DNA of 28,231 nt from JAUSIF01 sp036556265 (GCA_036556265.1 DATBJU010000002.1:1-28231), one strand, 5' to 3'; counted from the first letter of the stretch, positions 1-8,048 are shown. The notes: generated by a model not told the origin, from the letters alone. Made by a program: numbers and translations.

Positions 1-1
1 A

Positions 2-145
2 GCAATCCGCGCCTATTGCGTCCCTAGGCTCCCAGACGGATTGGTGCCCACCCGCTTCGTCCCTGTGGCGGAGTTGCCGAGAAATGCAGCGGGCAAGCTC
101 GATCGCGACCGGCTCCGAAACTTGGCCACGCCGCGCCCGAACTAG
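2..145 (+). CDS. C-terminal end of an AMP-binding (adenylate-forming) enzyme, 5' part outside window
   Basis: The open frame enters from the left edge and stops at TAG 143-145, leaving 47 codons. The peptide contains LPRNAAGKLDRDRLR, which matches the A10-type motif near the C terminus of the ANL superfamily (acyl-CoA synthetases and NRPS adenylation domains). The lysine of GK is the one that contacts the adenylate in family members. About 14 residues follow the motif before the stop, so the protein ends as ANL enzymes normally do and is not followed by a carrier domain in the same frame. The substrate cannot be told from this fragment. It lies about 145 bp upstream of the outer-membrane protein gene on the same strand, with no visible link in function. 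Confidence 0.75.
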   Translation, partial: AIRAYCVPRLPDGLVPTRFVPVAELPRNAAGKLDRDRLRNLATPRPN

Positions 146-290
146 AAAGCCATTCGTCGAATCCAGGGACCTATTGCCGTACAAACAAGTTGTGCAGTGT
201 GCCTTTGAGGCAACACCGCCCGCGTCAAGGGCCGTGTAAGTTTGGGTCATGTCGGCGAGAGTCAAGCGCGCACTCGGCGGGAGCGCGACG

Positions 291-1007
291 ATGCAAGCAC
301 GCCTCACGAGGTTCCTGCTTGCGAGTGCCTCCACACTGGCGCTTGCCTGCGCGGCGTCGGCTGCCGACAAGCCTGTCACCAAGGCGCCACCCGTCGTCGC
401 GAATTGGACCGGCCCATACGCCGGCATCAATTTGGGCGCTGCCTGGCACGAAGCGGAGTTCAGGGAGTTATCGCCGCTGCCGGTCTTCTTTCCAGGACTT
501 CCCCCGCAGTCGCTTTCCCAAACAGCGTTCACTGGCGGAATCCAGACTGGCTACAACTGGCAGAACCAATCATACGTTTACGGCATCGAAGCGGATATCA
601 ATTGGGTCGCCGGCAGTGAGCGCGGCGGAGGATTTGCTCTCGGTATAGGCAGTTCGACGTTCACAAAAATCGATTGGCTGGCGACGCTGCGCGCACGGGC
701 TGGCTTCGTGATCAATCCATTATTCTACATCACAGGCGGATTGGCGATTGCCAGCATAGAAAATGAATGGCTTACCGTGGGGGGAACGCCAACCGGTTTC
801 GTCAGTGACAAGACCCGCGTCGGGTATGTCGTCGGCGCTGGCGCGGAGCACATGTACGCCGCAAATCGAACTGTTCGATTGGAAGTGCTCTACCTAGACT
901 TCGGAAAGCACGTTGTTAATCCACCGCTCTTCGGCCAGCTCCACTATAGGTCCGAATTCCGCAACACTGCGATCATTGCACGCGCCGCGTTCAACTTGAA
1001 ATGGTGA
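291..1007 (+). CDS. Outer-membrane beta-barrel protein, Omp25/Omp31 (porin-like) family
   Basis: The 238-residue product starts with a Sec signal peptide (MQARLTRFLLASASTLALAC...) with a likely cleavage after ASA near residue 24. It continues with WTGPYAGINLGAAW, GGIQTGYNWQ, YGIEADINWV, LATLRARAGF and a terminal AAFNLKW. These alternating aromatic/glycine strands and the aromatic last residue are typical of the eight-stranded barrels called Omp25, Omp31 or RopB in Rhizobiales. It should sit in the outer membrane; the family has structural and surface roles, and a pore function is not shown here. An upstream ATG at 249 would add 14 residues before the signal peptide. The ATG at 291 is preferred because GGGAG lies about 8 bases before it and the signal peptide then begins at residue 1. 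It converges on lpd. Confidence 0.82.
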   Translation: MQARLTRFLLASASTLALACAASAADKPVTKAPPVVANWTGPYAGINLGAAWHEAEFRELSPLPVFFPGLPPQSLSQTAFTGGIQTGYNWQNQSYVYGIEADINWVAGSERGGGFALGIGSSTFTKIDWLATLRARAGFVINPLFYITGGLAIASIENEWLTVGGTPTGFVSDKTRVGYVVGAGAEHMYAANRTVRLEVLYLDFGKHVVNPPLFGQLHYRSEFRNTAIIARAAFNLKW

Positions 1008-1027
1008 CGTGATCGACGTTTCACGTC
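1006..1027. terminator. Short hairpin between converging Omp and lpd genes, possible bidirectional terminator
   Basis: GACGTGA and TCACGTC form a perfect 7-bp stem around an 8-base loop. It begins at the stop codon of the outer-membrane gene and ends just before the stop of lpd. There is no T-run on either side, so intrinsic termination is doubtful. It is the only structure in the 22-bp gap between the two converging genes. Confidence 0.3.
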
Positions 1028-1029
1028 GC

Positions 1030-2424
1030 TCAAACGTGCAGCACCTGCCCGTACGCGTCGAGCACGGCCTCGTGCATCATCTCCGATAGCGTCGGGTGCG
1101 GGAACACGGTCTGCATCAACTCAGCTTCCGTCGTCTCGCAGTTCATCGCGATCGCGTATCCTTGAATGAGCTCTGTGACCTCTGCGCCCACCATGTGCGC
1201 TCCGATCAGCTCCCCTGTCTTCTTGTCGAAGATCGTCTTGACCAGGCCTTCCGTCTCGCCGAGCGCGATCGCCTTGCCGTTGCCGATGAACGGGAAACGC
1301 CCGACGCGAACGTCACGCCCCTGCTCCTTGGCCTTCTTCTCCGTGAGCCCCACCGAAGCGATCTGCGGCGCGCAGTAGGTGCAGCCGGGAATCCGGTTCT
1401 TGTCGGTTGCGTGCGGCTTGAGGCCCTTGATCGCCTCAACGCACACAACGCCTTCGTGCATCGCCTTGTGTGCGAGCAGGGGTGGGCCCGCGACGTCGCC
1501 GATCGCGTAGATGCCTGCGACGTTCGTCCTGCCGTAGCCATCAACGACGATCGTTCCTTTGTCCGTCTTCACGCCGAGGGCCTCAAGCCCAAGGTTTTCG
1601 ATATTGCCGACGACGCCGACAGCGGAAATGACGCGTTCCACCTCGATCTTCTGCTTACCGCCCTTGCCGTCGTCGATCTCAGCGACGACCGAGTCCTTTT
1701 TCTTCTCTGCTTTCGTTACTTTGGCGCCGGTCAGAATTTTGATGCCCTGCTTTTCGAAACGCTTGCGCGCATGTGCCGCGATCTCCTCGTCCTCAACCGG
1801 CAGAATCTGCGGCAGAACCTCCACGACCGTGACCTCGCTGCCCATCGTGCGAAAGAAGGAAGCGAACTCGATTCCGATCGCTCCCGACCCGATCACGAGC
1901 AATGACTTCGGCATCTTCTCGGGGACCATCGCCTCGAAATAGGTCCAGATCAGTTTCTTGTCGGGCTCGATGCCGGGAAGCACCCGTGGCCGTGCGCCGG
2001 TCGCAACAATGATGTGCTTTGCCAGATGGATGCCCGCGCCCTTGCCTTCGACCTTCACTTCGCCCGGCTTGGCGAGCTTTGCGCTTCCTTCAATCACGGT
2101 GATCTTGTGCTTCTTCATGAGGAACGCGACGCCGTCGCTGAGCCGCTTCGAGACGGCGCGCGAGCGCTGCACGACCGCGTTCGCATCGAAGCCAACCTTC
2201 TCCGCCGTCAGCCCAAATTCCTTGGGGTGGGTCATGTAGTGGAAGATTTCCGCCGAGCGCAGCAGCGCCTTCGTCGGAATGCAGCCCCAGTTGAGGCAGA
2301 TGCCGCCAAGCTTGTCGCGCTCGATGACAGCGGTCTTCAAACCGAGTTGCGCTGCACGGATCGCGGCCACATAGCCGCCCGGACCGGTTCCGATCACGAT
2401 CACGTCGAAGGAAGTTTCAGCCAT
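1030..2424 (-). CDS. lpdA: Dihydrolipoyl dehydrogenase (E3 of the pyruvate dehydrogenase complex)
   Basis: This FAD flavoprotein reoxidises the dihydrolipoyl groups of the 2-oxoacid dehydrogenase complexes and makes NADH in the cytoplasm. The 464-residue product has the FAD-binding GTGPGG at residues 12-17, the redox disulfide motif GGICLNWGCIPTK (Cys43 and Cys48), a second Rossmann fold at LLVIGSGAIGIEFASFF, and the C-terminal HPTLSE (His443, Glu448), which supplies the catalytic base. Length and all key residues are normal. The frame opens 14 codons earlier, but the ATG at 2424 is chosen because MAETSFDVIVIG is the usual E3 start and AGAGAAG lies just before it. The E1 and E2 genes of the complex lie on the same strand 4.2 kb upstream, separated by the TRAP transporter genes. 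That position makes it the E3 of PDH, though it may also serve other complexes. Confidence 0.96.
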   Translation of the reverse strand: MAETSFDVIVIGTGPGGYVAAIRAAQLGLKTAVIERDKLGGICLNWGCIPTKALLRSAEIFHYMTHPKEFGLTAEKVGFDANAVVQRSRAVSKRLSDGVAFLMKKHKITVIEGSAKLAKPGEVKVEGKGAGIHLAKHIIVATGARPRVLPGIEPDKKLIWTYFEAMVPEKMPKSLLVIGSGAIGIEFASFFRTMGSEVTVVEVLPQILPVEDEEIAAHARKRFEKQGIKILTGAKVTKAEKKKDSVVAEIDDGKGGKQKIEVERVISAVGVVGNIENLGLEALGVKTDKGTIVVDGYGRTNVAGIYAIGDVAGPPLLAHKAMHEGVVCVEAIKGLKPHATDKNRIPGCTYCAPQIASVGLTEKKAKEQGRDVRVGRFPFIGNGKAIALGETEGLVKTIFDKKTGELIGAHMVGAEVTELIQGYAIAMNCETTEAELMQTVFPHPTLSEMMHEAVLDAYGQVLHV

Positions 2425-2579
2425 TGCTTCTCTGACCTGTAGGGTTGGGATCGGACCATTCCGCAATGCGGCTCAGCATCGCAAAATATGGGACCGGAGG
2501 GCATGCCGAAAATCGGGCCTCGCCATGCGCCAGCCATATACCCAGGCCGACTTCGTCCCGATTTCGTTCGCTTGTGAAG

Positions 2580-2621
2580 TGGGCACCGGCCAGCGTAGCC
2601 TAAGTGGTGAACCGGTGCCCA
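2580..2621. promoter_or_regulatory. Long inverted repeat in the leader of the TAXI-TRAP binding-protein gene
   Basis: TGGGCACCGG (2580-2589) and CCGGTGCCCA (2612-2621) are perfect 10-bp inverted arms separated by 22 bases. They lie in the 229-bp gap between the divergent lpd and TRAP genes, ending 32 bp before the ATG of the binding protein. The feature could be an operator for a dimeric regulator or a large mRNA hairpin just before the ribosome binding site. I could not place a convincing -35/-10 pair in the rest of this gap. Confidence 0.5.
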
Positions 2622-2653
2622 ATACCGGAAACAAGATTTATGGGAGGAAGTTC

Positions 2654-3604
2654 ATGACACGATACGTCAAGACGCTGGCACTCGCCGGTAGTGTAGCGAT
2701 CGCCCTGTCGGCCCCGGCAATCGCGGCCGAACTCAAGTTCATGACCGGCCCCCAGGGCGGCTCCTGGATCCCGCTCGGCGGTCAGCTTAAGGATCTATGG
2801 GAGAAGGCCATCCCCGGCCTGACCGTCCAACAGTCCCCGGGGGCCGGCATCGCCAATGTGCGCGGCGTCGAAGAAGGCAAAACCGACCTCGGAATCGGGA
2901 ATTCGATCTCGACCGTTGATGCGGTCGCGGGCCGCGCGCCCTTCAACAAGCCGCACGCAAACGTCTGCAATATCGCGACGCTCTATCCACAATACTACCA
3001 GTTGGTCGTTCCCGCGGACTCCGGAATCAATTCGGTGAAGGACCTCAAGGGCAAAGGCATCACCACGCAGCCGAAGGGCAATACGGGCGAATTAATCACC
3101 GGCCAGCTCTTGCAGGTGAATGGTCTCACCTACAGCGACGTCAAGGCGAGTTTCGTCTCCTATTCCGACTCTGTGAACCAAATGAAGGACGGCCACGCGG
3201 TCGCCTTCGGGCTCGGCACGACGATCCCCGCCGGCGCCGTGATGGATCTATCTTCCGCGCGCGACCTCAAGCTGCTCGACCTCTCTGGCAGCCTGGAGGG
3301 CATGCGCAAGCTCAACCCTGGATACACGCTGGTCACTGTCCCGAAGGGCACCTATCCGAAGCAAGACAAGGACGTTCAGGTGATCGGCTACGCCACTCAT
3401 ATTGTGGCGTCCTGTAAGGCGCCGGCCGATACGATCTATACGATGACCAAGACAATCGCGCAGCATTCCACGCAACTTGCCGCGGTGGTGAGAGACATCG
3501 CCGGCCTGACACCCAAGCGGATGGCTGAAAACATCGGCGTGCCGTTCCATCCGGGTGCCGCCAAGTTCTACAAGGAAGCCGGTATTTCGGTCACAACAAA
3601 CTGA
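2654..3604 (+). CDS. TAXI-family TRAP transporter substrate-binding protein
   Basis: This is the periplasmic receptor of a TRAP transporter of the TAXI class. The 316-residue product starts with a signal peptide (MTRYVKTLALAGSVAIALSA...) with likely cleavage after AIAA. It continues with ELKFMTGPQGGSWIPLGGQL and SPGAGIANVRGVEEGKTDLGIG, which match the N-terminal TAXI pattern (a glycine-rich strand, then an N-x-x-x-x turn and the D-x-G-I-G-N segment). The frame is open to 2525, but ATG 2654 has an excellent GGGAGGAAG ribosome binding site 4-8 bases before it and begins the signal peptide. The fused permease follows 92 bp downstream on the same strand after a strong hairpin. TAXI proteins are reported to bind small organic acids and amino acids such as glutamate; the ligand here is unknown. 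Confidence 0.93.
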   Translation: MTRYVKTLALAGSVAIALSAPAIAAELKFMTGPQGGSWIPLGGQLKDLWEKAIPGLTVQQSPGAGIANVRGVEEGKTDLGIGNSISTVDAVAGRAPFNKPHANVCNIATLYPQYYQLVVPADSGINSVKDLKGKGITTQPKGNTGELITGQLLQVNGLTYSDVKASFVSYSDSVNQMKDGHAVAFGLGTTIPAGAVMDLSSARDLKLLDLSGSLEGMRKLNPGYTLVTVPKGTYPKQDKDVQVIGYATHIVASCKAPADTIYTMTKTIAQHSTQLAAVVRDIAGLTPKRMAENIGVPFHPGAAKFYKEAGISVTTN

Positions 3605-3612
3605 AGACGTTT

Positions 3613-3637
3613 GCCGGCGCGGATCGTCCGCGCCGGC
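3613..3637 (+). terminator. Perfect intercistronic hairpin between TRAP binding protein and permease
   Basis: GCCGGCGCGGA and TCCGCGCCGGC form a perfect 11-bp stem with a three-base TCG loop, starting 9 bp after the binding-protein stop codon. No T-run follows, so it is better read as a partial terminator or as a barrier to 3' decay than as a full intrinsic terminator. In binding-protein-dependent transporters such hairpins commonly keep receptor mRNA in excess over permease mRNA. That role is inferred here. Confidence 0.6.
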
Positions 3638-3696
3638 GTCGCTTCCACCAGAGCGATCATGAACCGAAATTCTGAGAGGGGCGGATCGGTGCCGCG

Positions 3697-5568
3697 ATGA
3701 AGCTCGATCTCAGCTACGGCGGCATCGTCCGGCTCGTCGTGACGGTGCTCGCCGTCGCCATGGCGATCTATCACATGTGGGCGATCGCATTTGGCTCCCC
3801 CGAAGCGGTTTTCTACCGGGGCACCCACCTCCTATTCGCACTCACCATTTTGTTTCTCGTCTATCGCCGCACGACGACGATGGAGGGGCAGCCGCCGGAA
3901 CTGCTCGACTACGCACTGCTCGTAGCCGGCGCCGTGCCGATCCTCTACTTGTTTGTTTTCTACGACTACATCGTCAACCGTATCTACTACATCGACGATC
4001 TGACGCCGGCCGACATGATCCTCGGCACCGTGCTGACGCTCGTCGTGCTCGAGGGGACGCGGCGGGTAATCGGAACGGCGCTGCCGCTCACAGCGATTGT
4101 ATTTCTGCTTTACGGCCTCTTCGTTGCACGTCTTGAGCCAATGCAGATGCTCGACCAGCTCTACATGACCACCGAGGGGATCTTCGGCATTCCGCTCTCG
4201 GTGTCCGCGTCATACGTGCTGATCTTCGTTCTGTTCGGCGCCTTCATGGAGCGCACCGGCACCGGCCAGTTGTTCATGGATTTCGCCATGTCGCTCACGG
4301 GCCACACGGCCGGTGGCCCGGGCAAAGTTTCGGTGGTGAGCTCAAGCTTGTTCGGGACGATCTCCGGCAGCGCCGTAGCGAACGTCATGGTCGACGGACC
4401 GATCTCGATCCCGCTGATGAAGCGTTCCGGTTTCCCGCCCCACTTCGCCGCCGGCGTCGAGGCGACCGCTTCCACCGGCGGGCAATTGATGCCGCCGATC
4501 ATGGGCGCTGCGGCCTTCGTAATGGCTGAGTTCCTAGGTGTCGCCTACTCACAGATTGTGATCTGGGCGATCATCCCCGCCATCCTTTATTACCTCGCCT
4601 GCTTTGCCGCCGTGCATTTCGAGGCCAAGCGCCGCGGACTCGTCGGGTTGCCGCGCGCCGAGCTGCCACGGCTCGGTACAGTTCTTCTGGAACGCGGTCA
4701 CCTGTTTCTGCCGGTCATCCTTCTCTTGTTCGTTCTCTACTCCGGCTACACCGCGCCGATGGCGGCACTCATCGGCACACTTGCCTGCTTCCCGGTCGCC
4801 TTCCTGCGGGCTTCCACACGCGCCTATGTGACTCCGTCGAACATCGTCGTCGCCATGGCCGAGGGCGCCAAGAACGCCCTGCCCGTCGCGTTGGCCTGCG
4901 CGTGCGCCGGCATCGTGATCGGGGTGGTGACGCTCTCCGGTCTTGGCATTGTGTTCACCCAGTTCGTTGTGCGTCTGGCGCAGGACACCCTACTCGCCGC
5001 GCTCGTACTCACGATGATGGCCGGTATCGTGCTCGGCATGGGCATGCCGACCACGCCCGCCTACATCATCATGACCGCACTATTGGTGCCCGCGCTGATC
5101 AAACTCGGCGTGGTCACGCCCGCCGCCCACATGTTCGCGTTCTACTTCGCGATCCTCTCGGCGATCACGCCGCCCGTGGCCCTCGCGGTATTCGCCGCGG
5201 CGGGCCTCGCGAAATCGGACCTGTGGGCGAGCGGCTGGGCGGCAGTGAAGATCGGCGCGGCCGGATTCATCGTGCCATTCATGTTTGTATTCCAGCCCGC
5301 GCTGCTCATGATCGGCGACTGGCCCACGATCCTCTGGAGCTCCGTGACCGCGTCCGGCGGCGTTGTGCTGTTCGCCGCGGGACTGCACGGATTCTTGATC
5401 GCCAAGGCCAGCTATTGGCAGCGCGCCGCTCTGATTGTCGGCGGCATCGGACTGATCGATCCCGGTGTCGTCACCGACATCCTCGGTGCCGGCATCGCCG
5501 CCATCGTCATTGCGACCCAAGTGATCACGAGGCGAACGGCGCGCGAAACAATAAAGGCCGCCGAATGA
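3697..5568 (+). CDS. TRAP transporter fused permease, 4TM plus 12TM subunits
   Basis: The 623-residue integral membrane protein joins the small (DctQ-like) and large (DctM-like) TRAP subunits in one chain, as is normal in TAXI systems. The N-terminal hydrophobic segments (about 10-130) form the small part. The DctM core follows, with SGSAVANVMVDGPISIPLMKR (about residues 226-246), EATASTGGQLMPPIMGAAAF, and later GMGMPTTPAYIIMTALLVPAL and ITPPVALAVFAAAGLA, the repeated signature of the DctM transport domain. It should use the sodium or proton gradient to carry the ligand delivered by the binding protein. The ribosome binding site is weak (GAGAGGGG about 15 bases before the ATG). Its stop lies 6 bp from the stop of the converging GNAT gene. 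Confidence 0.94.
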   Translation: MKLDLSYGGIVRLVVTVLAVAMAIYHMWAIAFGSPEAVFYRGTHLLFALTILFLVYRRTTTMEGQPPELLDYALLVAGAVPILYLFVFYDYIVNRIYYIDDLTPADMILGTVLTLVVLEGTRRVIGTALPLTAIVFLLYGLFVARLEPMQMLDQLYMTTEGIFGIPLSVSASYVLIFVLFGAFMERTGTGQLFMDFAMSLTGHTAGGPGKVSVVSSSLFGTISGSAVANVMVDGPISIPLMKRSGFPPHFAAGVEATASTGGQLMPPIMGAAAFVMAEFLGVAYSQIVIWAIIPAILYYLACFAAVHFEAKRRGLVGLPRAELPRLGTVLLERGHLFLPVILLLFVLYSGYTAPMAALIGTLACFPVAFLRASTRAYVTPSNIVVAMAEGAKNALPVALACACAGIVIGVVTLSGLGIVFTQFVVRLAQDTLLAALVLTMMAGIVLGMGMPTTPAYIIMTALLVPALIKLGVVTPAAHMFAFYFAILSAITPPVALAVFAAAGLAKSDLWASGWAAVKIGAAGFIVPFMFVFQPALLMIGDWPTILWSSVTASGGVVLFAAGLHGFLIAKASYWQRAALIVGGIGLIDPGVVTDILGAGIAAIVIATQVITRRTARETIKAAE

Positions 5569-5574
5569 ACAGCC

Positions 5575-6165
5575 CTAGCTGATTGTCTTGGTCATCAGCA
5601 ACCAGTCGCCGGTGTGGGCGTAACCCGGAAACGGCACCAGCGGCCTTCGCGCGACAACGCCGTATCCGGTTCGCAAATACAGCCGCTTCGCGCCCTCGTT
5701 CTGGTCGGCGACGATCAGGCTGAGCGCGGGCGCCCGGGTTTCCCGGGCGAGCCGCTCGGCCTCAACGAGAAGGCGCGTCCCGACAACTTTACCGCGATAC
5801 TGAGGAAAGGCGGCCAGCGCGTTCACGTACCAACTGCCCGGCGCCTTGGCTTCGAGCTCGATCAGCGGCCGCACGGTCGGCGGCAAGCTCCCGACATCGC
5901 CGGCATCGTAAGGGTCGGCGAGACGGTAGCCGAGCAGAAGCCCGGCAACGCTGCCGCCGATCTCGGCGAGCGTCGCGTTGCGATAGGAGAATCCGCCCTC
6001 TTCCCGCTGCGCGCGTCGCGTGCCCACGTCGAGCGCGGTTTCTCCCGGTCCGGCCGACTGCGCCCACAGAAAGCTGCCGAAGCCTTCTCCCGCGATGTCG
6101 ATCAGCCGTGCGAGGGTCGCCGCATCGTCTTTCCTCGCTCGCCGCAGAACAAGTGAAACGGCCAT
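5575..6165 (-). CDS. GNAT-family N-acetyltransferase
   Basis: The 196-residue product has a GNAT fold. It begins LVLRRARKDDAATLARLI (beta1-alpha1), and the acetyl-CoA pyrophosphate-binding motif A is YVNALAAFPQYRGKVVGTRLL, matching Q/R-x-x-G-x-G/A with one change (GKVVG). It then has SLIVADQNEGAKRLYLRTGY (motif B, with the usual Asn and Tyr). The acceptor is not identifiable. It is the last gene of the row that begins with eno and pdhA, 7 bp after the small membrane protein gene. Whether it modifies a PDH component or a small molecule cannot be said. Confidence 0.85.
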   Translation of the reverse strand: MAVSLVLRRARKDDAATLARLIDIAGEGFGSFLWAQSAGPGETALDVGTRRAQREEGGFSYRNATLAEIGGSVAGLLLGYRLADPYDAGDVGSLPPTVRPLIELEAKAPGSWYVNALAAFPQYRGKVVGTRLLVEAERLARETRAPALSLIVADQNEGAKRLYLRTGYGVVARRPLVPFPGYAHTGDWLLMTKTIS

Positions 6166-6172
6166 CGCTCCG

Positions 6173-6661
6173 CTACATCCGGATGATCTGCGCGAGACGC
6201 GAGCAGTCCTCGTTCATCTGCGTGAACAGGCTGTCTGCGGTGTCAAATCGCTTGCTTGAATCGCCCGGTTCTCGCGCTGCCGCCACAAGCCTCGACAGTT
6301 CGCGTGAGAGCTGCGTGTAGCGCACGCGGATCTCCTCGTCCTGGAAGTTAGCGAGATACGTTCCGAGCGCTCCGAACTTGCCGGTCAGATTGACCGCCTG
6401 ATTGATCTCCGATCGATTCGCGCCGCGGCCGGCGTCGGCAAGCTGCGTGACGGCGAGCTTGATCTGGAAATATGTGTCTATGATCTCGCGGCAAGTGCGC
6501 AGGTATTCCCCTCGCAGCACGTTTCGCTGGATCAGGTCGTTACTGTGCGCGAACAGGTAACCCTGATAGATCGACGACAGGACCGAAAGGATTGCGATCA
6601 ACATCGGAAAATACGTGACCAGCGCCGAATGCACGTGATTGTGACGATAATTCCGCGCCAT
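6173..6661 (-). CDS. Uncharacterised single-pass membrane protein
   Basis: I do not recognise a family. The 162-residue product has a short basic N terminus (MARNYRHNHVH) followed by one hydrophobic segment (about residues 13-37, ALVTYFPMLIAILSVLSSIY). The rest is a charged, mainly helical domain with no cysteine pairs or catalytic motif that I can name. The likely topology is N-terminus inside with the helical domain outside, though the many arginines after the membrane segment could argue the reverse. It starts 25 bp after the pdhC stop with AGG 6 bases before the ATG, and ends 7 bp before the GNAT start. It is therefore probably translated from the PDH transcript. Confidence 0.72.
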   Translation of the reverse strand: MARNYRHNHVHSALVTYFPMLIAILSVLSSIYQGYLFAHSNDLIQRNVLRGEYLRTCREIIDTYFQIKLAVTQLADAGRGANRSEINQAVNLTGKFGALGTYLANFQDEEIRVRYTQLSRELSRLVAAAREPGDSSKRFDTADSLFTQMNEDCSRLAQIIRM

Positions 6662-6686
6662 GACCTGTCCCCTTCAGGCCCCGAAC

Positions 6687-8039
6687 TCAAGCCAACATTG
6701 CGATCGGTTTTTCAATGAATTTCCTGAATGCGTCGAGCATTTCCGCGCCGACGGCGCCATCGACAGCGCGATGATCGGCGGAGAGTGTTGCGCCCATCAC
6801 GGTTGCTGCCTCGATTTTCCCCTTGCGCGCGACCGCGCGCTCCTCCCCGGCGCCCACCGCCACGATCGTTGCGTGCGGCGGATTGATCACGGCAGCGAAT
6901 TCCTTGATGCCGTACATCCCGAGATTGGAGAGCGCGGACGAGCCGCCCTGATACTCCTGCGGCTTCAGCTTGCGCGTGCGGGCACGCGCAATCAGGTCCT
7001 TCATTTCGTTCGCGATCGTCGACATCGACTTTTCATCGGCGTGCCGCACGACGGGCGTGATCAGTCCTCCCGGAATCGCAACCGCAACGCCAACATCCGC
7101 GTGCTTGTGCTTGAGCATCCCGGCGTCGGTCCAGCTGACGTTGGCGTCCGGGATCTTCATCAGCGCGAGCGCGAGCGCCTTGATCAGGAGATCGTTGACG
7201 GACACGCGATAGCGCGGCTTGCCATCCTCGCCCATGGGCGAGGATGCATTGATCTCCTGCCTTGCGGCGAGCAGAGCGTCGAGCTCTATGTCGACGGTCA
7301 GATAGTAGTGCGGGATCGTCAGCTTTGCTTCCGTAAGCCGCCGCGCGATCGTCTTCCGCATCCCGTCATGCGGAACAAACTCGTAGCTGCCTTCCTCGAA
7401 CAGAGCCCGAATTTGCGCATCTGATGGCGCCTGGATGCCAATCGGCATCCCTGCCGCTGGCGCGCGCAAGGCGCCACCTTTCCTCGCTTCCTCGATATCG
7501 CGCGCAACAACACGCCCGTGCGGTCCGGAACCTTGGACGCGCGCGACGTCGATGCCGGACTCTTTCGCCAGCCTGCGCGCAAGCGGTGATGCGAAGATGC
7601 GCGCGCCCCGCCCATTCGGTGTCCCGGATGCGGCGAAGCCGCGATCCGGGACCGCTTGCAATCCGGGCGCGGACGGTCCCGGCTCTCGCGCGCTAGGCGC
7701 GCGTTCGGCCGGGACGACGGGCTTGGCTTCCTGCTTCACTTCTCCCTTCGGCGCGGGCTTCGCCGCCGGCACCGCCTTGATTGCACTCGCATCCTCGCCT
7801 TCTTCGAGCAGGACCGCGATCACCTGGTTCACCGGCACGTCCTGTGTGCCCTCGGCCACCACGATCTTGCCGAGCGTACCGTCATCGATCGCTTCGACCT
7901 CCATCGTCGCCTTGTCGGTCTCGATCTCCGCGATGACGTCCCCGGCCTTGACCTTGTCACCCTCTTTCTTGAGCCACTTGGCAAGATTGCCCTTCTCCAT
8001 CGTGGGCGACAGCGCAGGCATGAGGATGTTGACGGGCAT
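6687..8039 (-). CDS. pdhC: Pyruvate dehydrogenase E2, dihydrolipoamide acetyltransferase
   Basis: This is the core of the PDH complex; it moves the acetyl group from lipoyl-lysine to CoA. The 450-residue product has one N-terminal lipoyl domain (residues 1-80, ETDKA with Lys43 as the lipoylation site), a long linker, the E3/E1-binding domain (about 145-180, ASPLARRLAKESGID then GSGPHGRVVARDI), and the acetyltransferase domain to the C terminus, which carries DHRAVDGAVGAEML with the catalytic His and Asp. The linker (about residues 109-140) is partly encoded by a palindromic repeat related to one in pdhB. It starts 9 bp after the pdhB stop. The lipoyl domain is very like that of PdhB. Confidence 0.96.
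   Translation of the reverse strand: MPVNILMPALSPTMEKGNLAKWLKKEGDKVKAGDVIAEIETDKATMEVEAIDDGTLGKIVVAEGTQDVPVNQVIAVLLEEGEDASAIKAVPAAKPAPKGEVKQEAKPVVPAERAPSAREPGPSAPGLQAVPDRGFAASGTPNGRGARIFASPLARRLAKESGIDVARVQGSGPHGRVVARDIEEARKGGALRAPAAGMPIGIQAPSDAQIRALFEEGSYEFVPHDGMRKTIARRLTEAKLTIPHYYLTVDIELDALLAARQEINASSPMGEDGKPRYRVSVNDLLIKALALALMKIPDANVSWTDAGMLKHKHADVGVAVAIPGGLITPVVRHADEKSMSTIANEMKDLIARARTRKLKPQEYQGGSSALSNLGMYGIKEFAAVINPPHATIVAVGAGEERAVARKGKIEAATVMGATLSADHRAVDGAVGAEMLDAFRKFIEKPIAMLA
7621..7715. repeat. Double-hairpin palindromic repeat inside the pdhC linker (copy A)
   Basis: Two palindromes are separated by a 23-base spacer. The first (7621-7652) pairs GTCCCGGAT with ATCCGGGAC and GCGGC with GCCGC around a GAA loop, with one bulged base. 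The second (7676-7715) pairs GTCCCGGC with GCCGGGAC outside and CGCGCGC with GCGCGCG inside around a TAG loop. The 95-bp unit stays in frame and encodes residues 109-140 of PdhC (VPAER, AREPGPS, QAVPDRG, AASGT). Copy B in pdhB has the same architecture and the same spacer length. GTCCCGG...CCGGGAC palindromes resemble dispersed intergenic repeats common in Bradyrhizobium-like genomes, which I recall but cannot check here. Confidence 0.8.
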
Positions 8040-8048
8040 CGACTCGCC

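Noticed and set aside
2580..2595. Sigma54-like -24/-12 site before the TRAP genes
   Set aside because: A GG-N10-GC spacing can be forced, but the surrounding bases do not match the TGGCAC/TTGC consensus, and no activator gene is nearby.
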